Positions 59,596-64,000 of a stretch of 64,000 nt of DNA are shown here, piece by piece (within the stretch, counting starts at the first letter, position 1; every line of letters begins with the position of its first letter). The notes beneath the pieces were generated by a model that saw only the letters and a list, made by a program, of their open reading frames with translations, was not told the DNA's origin and did not search any database. Position numbers and translations under genes: made by a program. Source of the stretch: Planctomycetia bacterium (GTDB taxonomy: Bacteria; Planctomycetota; Planctomycetia; Pirellulales; JACPPG01); NCBI GenBank assembly GCA_016191115.1, contig JACPPG010000044.1, positions 62,001 through 126,000 of the forward strand, in the 5' to 3' direction.

Positions 59596-60636
59596 ATGAC
59601 GCCCGCGACGGCAAATTACAAGCATTGTCGGTGTCGACCGACGTCGCCGTACGGTGCGGCGCCGGTCGTCGTTCGTCGCGGGCTGCCAACGCGGCCTGAA
59701 ATCCGGCGGGCCGCATTCACCCTCGTCGAGCTTTTGGTCGTTGTTGCCATCATCGGGCTGTTGGTGGCGCTACTGATCCCGGCCGTGCAGGCAGCGCGCG
59801 AGGCCGCCCGCCGGGCCGAGTGCGCCAACAACCTGAAACAAATCGGGCTCGCTTGTCACAACCATGCCATGGTCTACGGTGCCTTCCCAACCGGCGGCAC
59901 GGGTTACTGGGCCGCCCGCACCTGGAACGGAACCGTCCCGGCGCCGTTCGACACGCAAACGTGGTCGTGGGGATACCAGATATTGCCTTTTCTCGAGCAC
60001 ACCGACATCTACCTGACGCGCAACGATTACCGCGTCACTTTGATCCCGATCCCCGGCTACTTCTGCCCATCCAGGCGGCCGCCGACGGCTCTGCAAGGCG
60101 GCTATTGGGCAAGCTGGAACCTGCCGCGAGCCCAAGCGGACTATGCCGGCAACGCCGGCAGTAGCTCGGAAGGAAGCGATGGCGGAGGCATCTATGGCGA
60201 CGGCCGCGACGGCGTCATCGTCAAGCTGGGAGACGTCCTGCCAGTCAGGTTGGCCGACGTCACGGACGGCACCAGCAAGACCCTTCTGGTCGGCGAAAAG
60301 CGCATGAACGCCAGCTTTTGTCAGACCGATCAGCAGCCGGACGACAACGATGGGTACGTCGGTGGCTTTCAAGACGATGTCGTCCGCTGGGGCGCGGCGG
60401 TCACGCCGTGGGGGCCGCTGGTGCCCGCGCCGGATGTATGGGGTCCACCGTACACGTGGGATACGTTTCAGCCGTGCATCTATCAATTCGGTTCGTCGCA
60501 TCCGGGCGTAGCGCAGTTCGCCGTGTGCGACGGATCGGTGCAAACCATTCGCTTTGGCATCGATCCCGTGGTCTTTCAAAGTCTGACGGCCCGCAACGAC
60601 GGCTTGGCTACCCCGACGCAAGCTACAGGCAACTGA
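59596..60636 (+). CDS. DUF1559 (prepilin-like) protein
   Basis: The 346-aa protein has an unusually long N-terminal region of about 40 residues before the type IV pilin-like segment AFTLVELLVVVAIIGLLVALLIPAVQAAREAARR. The DUF1559 domain follows (CANNLKQIGLACHNH, WGYQILPFLEHTD, VTDGTSKTLLVGEKR, CDGSVQTIRFG). It is probably anchored in the membrane by the pilin-like helix and may be part of an export or pseudopilus system. It follows a small lipoprotein gene closely and ends four bases before family-2 copy B. Confidence 0.88.
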   Translation: MTPATANYKHCRCRPTSPYGAAPVVVRRGLPTRPEIRRAAFTLVELLVVVAIIGLLVALLIPAVQAAREAARRAECANNLKQIGLACHNHAMVYGAFPTGGTGYWAARTWNGTVPAPFDTQTWSWGYQILPFLEHTDIYLTRNDYRVTLIPIPGYFCPSRRPPTALQGGYWASWNLPRAQADYAGNAGSSSEGSDGGGIYGDGRDGVIVKLGDVLPVRLADVTDGTSKTLLVGEKRMNASFCQTDQQPDDNDGYVGGFQDDVVRWGAAVTPWGPLVPAPDVWGPPYTWDTFQPCIYQFGSSHPGVAQFAVCDGSVQTIRFGIDPVVFQSLTARNDGLATPTQATGN

Positions 60637-60639
60637 ATC

Positions 60640-60767
60640 CAGGAGAACTGCAAAGTCCGGGGAGAGGGGGTCAGGCACATTTTTCGGCCGAAGGTCCTTT
60701 CGAAAGAATTGAAAGCCGCGTGTGCCAAAAAAAAATGAGCCAGACCCCGGACTTTGAATTTCTCCTG
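60640..60767. repeat. dispersed 120-bp palindrome, family 2, copy B
   Basis: The outer arms CAGGAGAA and TTCTCCTG are added to the family-2 core AAAGTCCGGGG/CCCCGGACTTT, so this copy is the longer version. The inner arms match copy A, apart from an A-run of nine. It begins four bases after the DUF1559 stop codon. Confidence 0.85.
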
Positions 60768-60859
60768 CAACTGAATCGGCGAAATGGTGCGACCGTGAGC
60801 GACCCAAGTCGTCTCGCACTCCCTTTGCATTGCGATAGCCACCACTACAACGCCCAACC

Positions 60860-61834
60860 ATGAATGACACCCTGGGACGCCGTGCCATGATGGCGCAAGC
60901 GGGAATCGCGCTGTCGGCCGCCGCAACGTCCGTTGCCGCCGCCACCGGCGCCGCCCCCGCGCCGGCGACCGATGCCGCGAAAGTGCGAGACGAGGCCGAG
61001 CCTTTTCGATACTGCTTCAACACCAGTACGATCCGCGGGCAGAATCTGGGCCTGGTGCAGGAGATCGACATCGTCGCCCGCGCGGGTTACCGCGGCATTG
61101 AACCGTGGATTCGCGAGATCGACCAGTACGTAAAGGACGGGGGTTCGCTCGCGGACCTGGCGAAGCGCATCCGCGACGCCGGGCTTGTGGTCGAGAGCGT
61201 GATCGGCTTCTTCGATTGGATCGTCGACGATGAAGCGCGACGCGCTAAGGCGCTCGAGGAAGCGAAGCGCAACATGGAGATCGCGGCCGCGATCGGCGGC
61301 CGGCGGCTGGCTGCCCCGCCGGCCGGCGCGACCGACGTGGCCGGCCTCGACCTGGCCGCGGCCGCCCGCCGGTACGGAGAGCTGCTGGCGCTGGGCAACC
61401 GGATGGGCGTCGTGCCGCAGGTCGAGGTGTGGGGTTTTTCCAAGACGATCGGCACCCTTGGCGAAGCGGCGCTCGTGGCCATCAATTGCGGTCAGCCGGG
61501 GGCGTGCATCCTGCCCGATGTTTATCACCTGTATAAGGGCGGGTCCGACATCGGTGGGCTGAAGCTGCTCTCCGGCTCGGCCATCCAGGTCTTCCACTTC
61601 AACGACTACCCGGCGCAGCCCCCGCGGAGCGAAATCAACGACGCCGCGCGGGTCTACCCCGGCGACGGCATCGCGCCGCTCGGGGACATCCTGAGGAGTT
61701 TGCACGACATCGGCTTCCGCGGCGCCCTGTCGCTTGAGCTATTCAACCGCGAGTACTGGACGCATGACCCGCTCCTGGTCGCGCGCACCGGCCTGGAAAA
61801 GATGCAGGCGTCCGTGCGGAAGGCGCTGGCGTAA
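60860..61834 (+). CDS. sugar phosphate isomerase/epimerase-like TIM-barrel protein
   Basis: The 324-aa protein has an N-terminal leader (RRAMMAQAGIALSAAATSVAAATG) with a Tat-like RR. An AP-endonuclease-2-like TIM barrel follows, with CFNTSTIRGQNLGLVQEIDIVARAGYRGIEPWI, VVESVIGFFDW, VVPQVEVWGFSKTIGTLGEAALV, CILPDVYHLYKGGSD, HFNDYPA and LSLELFNREYW. Conserved Glu/Asp/His residues of the metal site are visible (EVWGF, DVYH, HFND, ELFN). It fits the IolE/hydroxypyruvate isomerase-like group. Substrate is unknown. Confidence 0.8.
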   Translation: MNDTLGRRAMMAQAGIALSAAATSVAAATGAAPAPATDAAKVRDEAEPFRYCFNTSTIRGQNLGLVQEIDIVARAGYRGIEPWIREIDQYVKDGGSLADLAKRIRDAGLVVESVIGFFDWIVDDEARRAKALEEAKRNMEIAAAIGGRRLAAPPAGATDVAGLDLAAAARRYGELLALGNRMGVVPQVEVWGFSKTIGTLGEAALVAINCGQPGACILPDVYHLYKGGSDIGGLKLLSGSAIQVFHFNDYPAQPPRSEINDAARVYPGDGIAPLGDILRSLHDIGFRGALSLELFNREYWTHDPLLVARTGLEKMQASVRKALA

Positions 61835-61954
61835 GGGGTCGTTACGGGTCGGGGATCAGCGTCAGGGGTCACAGCTCGGGATTTGCACAGCGTGTTCGGG
61901 ACTCTTAGACTTTTCGGCGCAGTCCGTCCCTTTTGGTGCCAGGACTCGTTCCGC

Positions 61955-63004
61955 TCAGTCGCGTTCGCAGGGAGGCGGCTCTTTGATCTTCGCTAGAACG
62001 TCGGGTGTGATTCGAGCCAATGCCCATTCATGGCCTCGATAGAAATCCAACAAATACAGCAAATCGCGGATTGCGACCAAGATGTCACTCAGCTCATCTG
62101 AGTCGACGTCCTCAACCCGTCCATGCACTAATTTGTTGCGAAGCTCAACGCCCTTTTGCAGCGTGGTGATCAACATCTTCGGCGGGCGTCGTACTTGGCC
62201 ATCGAACGTCCTTCTTGCCGGCAGCTGCTCCAGATACTCTCTGACCATCAGAGGCAACGACGGGGACGGAAGCTTCTCTAATAACCATGCCACTGCGGGG
62301 CTCAGGTCGATTGCTGTTGTCTTGAATCCTGTTTCGGCTGCCGCGACGGCCATGACCAGCAAGCTTCGCCAGTTCGCCTCCTTGTTTTGCCAAGCCTCTC
62401 GGAACAGGTCGTGGTGCAAGGGCTCCCGCGATTGAAACTGCAACAAGTTTTCGACCGAGTGTCGACACGTCTCATCGAAAGACACGCGTTGCATTTCCGG
62501 CAAGTCTAGGGTGAATACTCCGGCCAACATCTGTCGATTCAAATACCCGTGTTCATCCATGATTTGCTCGCCCTTGCTCGGGTCGTGCCATCTCATGGAC
62601 GGCCATTCGCTCGACAACGTCAAGGGACCGCCAAGGATACCCAATCGCCACCGCAAGACGTTGAACACACCGGTTGCCAGTTGATCCATCCGAGCGTGTA
62701 GCCCGAGAATGAACTCGCGGCAACTGCGGGGGAATGGGTTTAATCCATCCTGTTTGCCTTTCTGCGTAAGCCAATCAATCTCCATTTCACCTGCGAACAA
62801 CCTTTGCGCGTCCTCCGATACAGCGTCACACCGATGGAGCGTTTGAATGAGGATCTGAGATCCCTCGTCCTCACTGATCCGATGCTGGTACGTCATGAAT
62901 AACGAGAACCTCTCTTGCGCCAGATCAAACCGGATTGACGCAAAGGGTTCAAGCGGCGGCGTAAATCCCCACGGATCAAGGCGATAATATGTTTGGAATA
63001 GCAT
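61955..63004 (-). CDS. protein of unknown function with a HEPN-like C-terminus
   Basis: This 349-aa protein has no signal peptide and I do not recognise its family. The first two thirds are mixed helix and strand (YRLDPWGFTPPLEPFASIRFDL, RLFAGEMEIDWLTQKGKQDG). Near the C-terminus LRNKLVHG (Arg289 to His294) matches the R-x4-H motif of HEPN RNase domains, followed by two amphipathic helices (ELSDILVAIRDLLYLLDFY). Codon use is visibly AT-richer than that of its neighbours, suggesting recent acquisition. ATG 63004 has GGGGA eight bases upstream. HEPN proteins are often toxins or defence effectors, but here that is only a hypothesis. Confidence 0.55.
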   Translation of the reverse strand: MLFQTYYRLDPWGFTPPLEPFASIRFDLAQERFSLFMTYQHRISEDEGSQILIQTLHRCDAVSEDAQRLFAGEMEIDWLTQKGKQDGLNPFPRSCREFILGLHARMDQLATGVFNVLRWRLGILGGPLTLSSEWPSMRWHDPSKGEQIMDEHGYLNRQMLAGVFTLDLPEMQRVSFDETCRHSVENLLQFQSREPLHHDLFREAWQNKEANWRSLLVMAVAAAETGFKTTAIDLSPAVAWLLEKLPSPSLPLMVREYLEQLPARRTFDGQVRRPPKMLITTLQKGVELRNKLVHGRVEDVDSDELSDILVAIRDLLYLLDFYRGHEWALARITPDVLAKIKEPPPCERD

Positions 63005-63243
63005 CAGTGCGTTCCCCGGTGATTGTTTGCGGACAATTGAGGACAGCACAAATGTCCCGTGGGTTCGTGCGTCCGAGCGACGCGAGATCAATAGGGTGCA
63101 CGACTGACTGCTGGTGGTTTTCGCCGGTCCGCGGGCCACGTCATTTGTGTTTCCGGCTCCTGCCGGCCCGCAGTCGCTTTGACGTCCGTAGCGGGCCAGC
63201 GTTTCCGATGCACGGTCATCTCGAATGCCCTAATCCCCAATCC

Positions 63244-64000
63244 CTACTTCGGAAAGTCGCGTTCGTAGCGCGCGAGCAGCTTGTCGGGGTCGGCTTCCAT
63301 GATGTAGAGCTTGCCGCGGATCTTTTTCGTCTCGCCGGGCGCCAGGCCGCCGATGCGGAAGTCACTGTGCACGCACGTGACGACGCCCTGGAACAGCTCC
63401 TGGTACGGCTCCCAGGCCGTGGCCAAGAGCATCTTGCCGTCGCTCGAAAAGCAGCCGATCAGGCCGTGCGAGGGAGTCAGCTCCGAGAGTGGCCGCGGGT
63501 TCACGTCGTCGCGGTCCACGCCCGGCCCGCGCCACACCTGGCCCGGTGTGTAGCGGGCCTTCGCGGCCCAGGGCCGGCATGGAAATCGGGCGAGCTTGCC
63601 ATCCAGGAATATGAAGCACTTGTCCAGGTAGTCATCCGGGCCGCGACCGGTGAACGTGCCGACGCGCATGCACGGTTGCGCCCAGTGGGCCTGCGAGGTG
63701 ACGCGGGTGGGATTCGTGGCCAGGAGCGCGAAATCGACGCTGTCATCGCCGGCCGTGACGTCGTGCGTCACTACGGCGCCGTCCGCGAGCGTCGATCGGA
63801 GTCTGAGGCTGCGGCCGTCTTCGTCGGCCGACAGCAATTCCGTGCGATGCCCGATCACCGTCTCGCGCCAATCGCGATCGGTCGAGCCCGGCCGGCAGAA
63901 TGCTTCGAGATAGAGAATCTTGATCGGCCCGCCGGGAATGTGCGCGGCGGAGATCGTGAGAAATTCCTTCTCCCACTCAAGCGAGAGCCGGTGATCGGCC
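63244..64000 (-). CDS. protein of unknown function, partial at the right edge
   Basis: The reading frame is open from the stop near 63244 to the window edge, where the upstream codons still read ADHRLSLEWEKEFLTISAAH. At least 250 residues are encoded. The visible part is beta-strand-rich (RSTLADGAVVTHDVTAGDDSVDFALLATNPT, VWRGPGVDRDD, TPSHGLIGCFSSDGKMLLATAWEPY) and ends KLYIMEADPDKLLARYERDFP. I do not recognise it as a named family. The 5' end, and any signal peptide, lie beyond the window. Confidence 0.6.
   Translation of the reverse strand, partial: ADHRLSLEWEKEFLTISAAHIPGGPIKILYLEAFCRPGSTDRDWRETVIGHRTELLSADEDGRSLRLRSTLADGAVVTHDVTAGDDSVDFALLATNPTRVTSQAHWAQPCMRVGTFTGRGPDDYLDKCFIFLDGKLARFPCRPWAAKARYTPGQVWRGPGVDRDDVNPRPLSELTPSHGLIGCFSSDGKMLLATAWEPYQELFQGVVTCVHSDFRIGGLAPGETKKIRGKLYIMEADPDKLLARYERDFPK

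Noticed and set aside
1..64000. CRISPR arrays and integrase/attachment sites
   Set aside because: I saw no run of regularly spaced direct repeats. The repeats found are palindromes and dispersed, and the tRNA is followed by a terminator, not by an integrase gene.

Overview
This window looks like a chromosomal segment of a high-GC planctomycete, most likely from the Pirellulales group. The family content supports this: a DUF1559 protein with a pilin-like N-terminus, a BlaI/M56-peptidase pair fused to DUF1559, a DUF1501 protein, an HYExAFE-type protein, a TIGR03790-like protein, secreted proteins carrying dockerin-like repeats and PEP-CTERM tails, and many short dispersed palindromes. An LptF/G-type permease and a LolC/LolD-type transporter pair point to a diderm envelope. 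No database search was possible, so family names rest on motifs read by eye.

Layout. 1-372: probable 3' end of 23S rRNA, then a small element with terminal inverted repeats. 469-5263: fatty-acid desaturase, YkgJ-like cysteine cluster protein, HisS, HYExAFE protein, a small membrane protein and an NRDE/TANGO2 protein. 5909-7054: CarA behind a long structured leader. 7040-11929 (minus): a four-gene block of coiled-coil protein, membrane-anchored FGE-sulfatase-fold protein, zinc-ribbon GTPase and a GAP1-like partner. This is the best candidate for a little-described system. 12387-18725: Cys-rich secreted protein, secreted Rossmann-like protein, macrodomain protein, BlaI plus a BlaR1-like/DUF1559 fusion, and CsrA. 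19178-25744: tRNA-Ala(GGC), flippase-like membrane protein, HemC, ComF, aminotransferase and LptF/G permease. 25834-39696: DUF1501 protein, solitary DNA methyltransferase, deoxyhypusine-synthase-like protein, alpha-glucan phosphorylase, acyl-CoA dehydrogenase-like protein, a DUF6263-like protein, SDR, Gfo/Idh/MocA oxidoreductase, oxalate-decarboxylase-like bicupin and an aldehyde dehydrogenase. 40007-50503: two amidohydrolase-family proteins (three domains, only one with metal ligands), LysS, LolC/LolD-type ABC transporter and an IlvE-type aminotransferase. 50543-57418: an island of exported PEP-CTERM/dockerin proteins, with an RluA-type pseudouridine synthase inside it. 57523-64000: alpha/beta hydrolase, lipoprotein, DUF1559 protein, TIM-barrel isomerase-like protein, a compositionally odd protein with a HEPN-like RNKLVH motif, and a gene running off the right edge.

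A strong non-coding layer overlies the genes. Two families of 110-155 bp imperfect palindromes (five full or partial copies plus one remnant, and two copies) share one arm design, with CAGGCAC on one arm and GAGCCAG on the other. There is also a two-copy MITE-like element and several near-perfect 20-28 bp inverted repeats. These sit almost only between genes, close to stop codons or start codons, and one has apparently replaced the 5' end of the aldehyde dehydrogenase gene.
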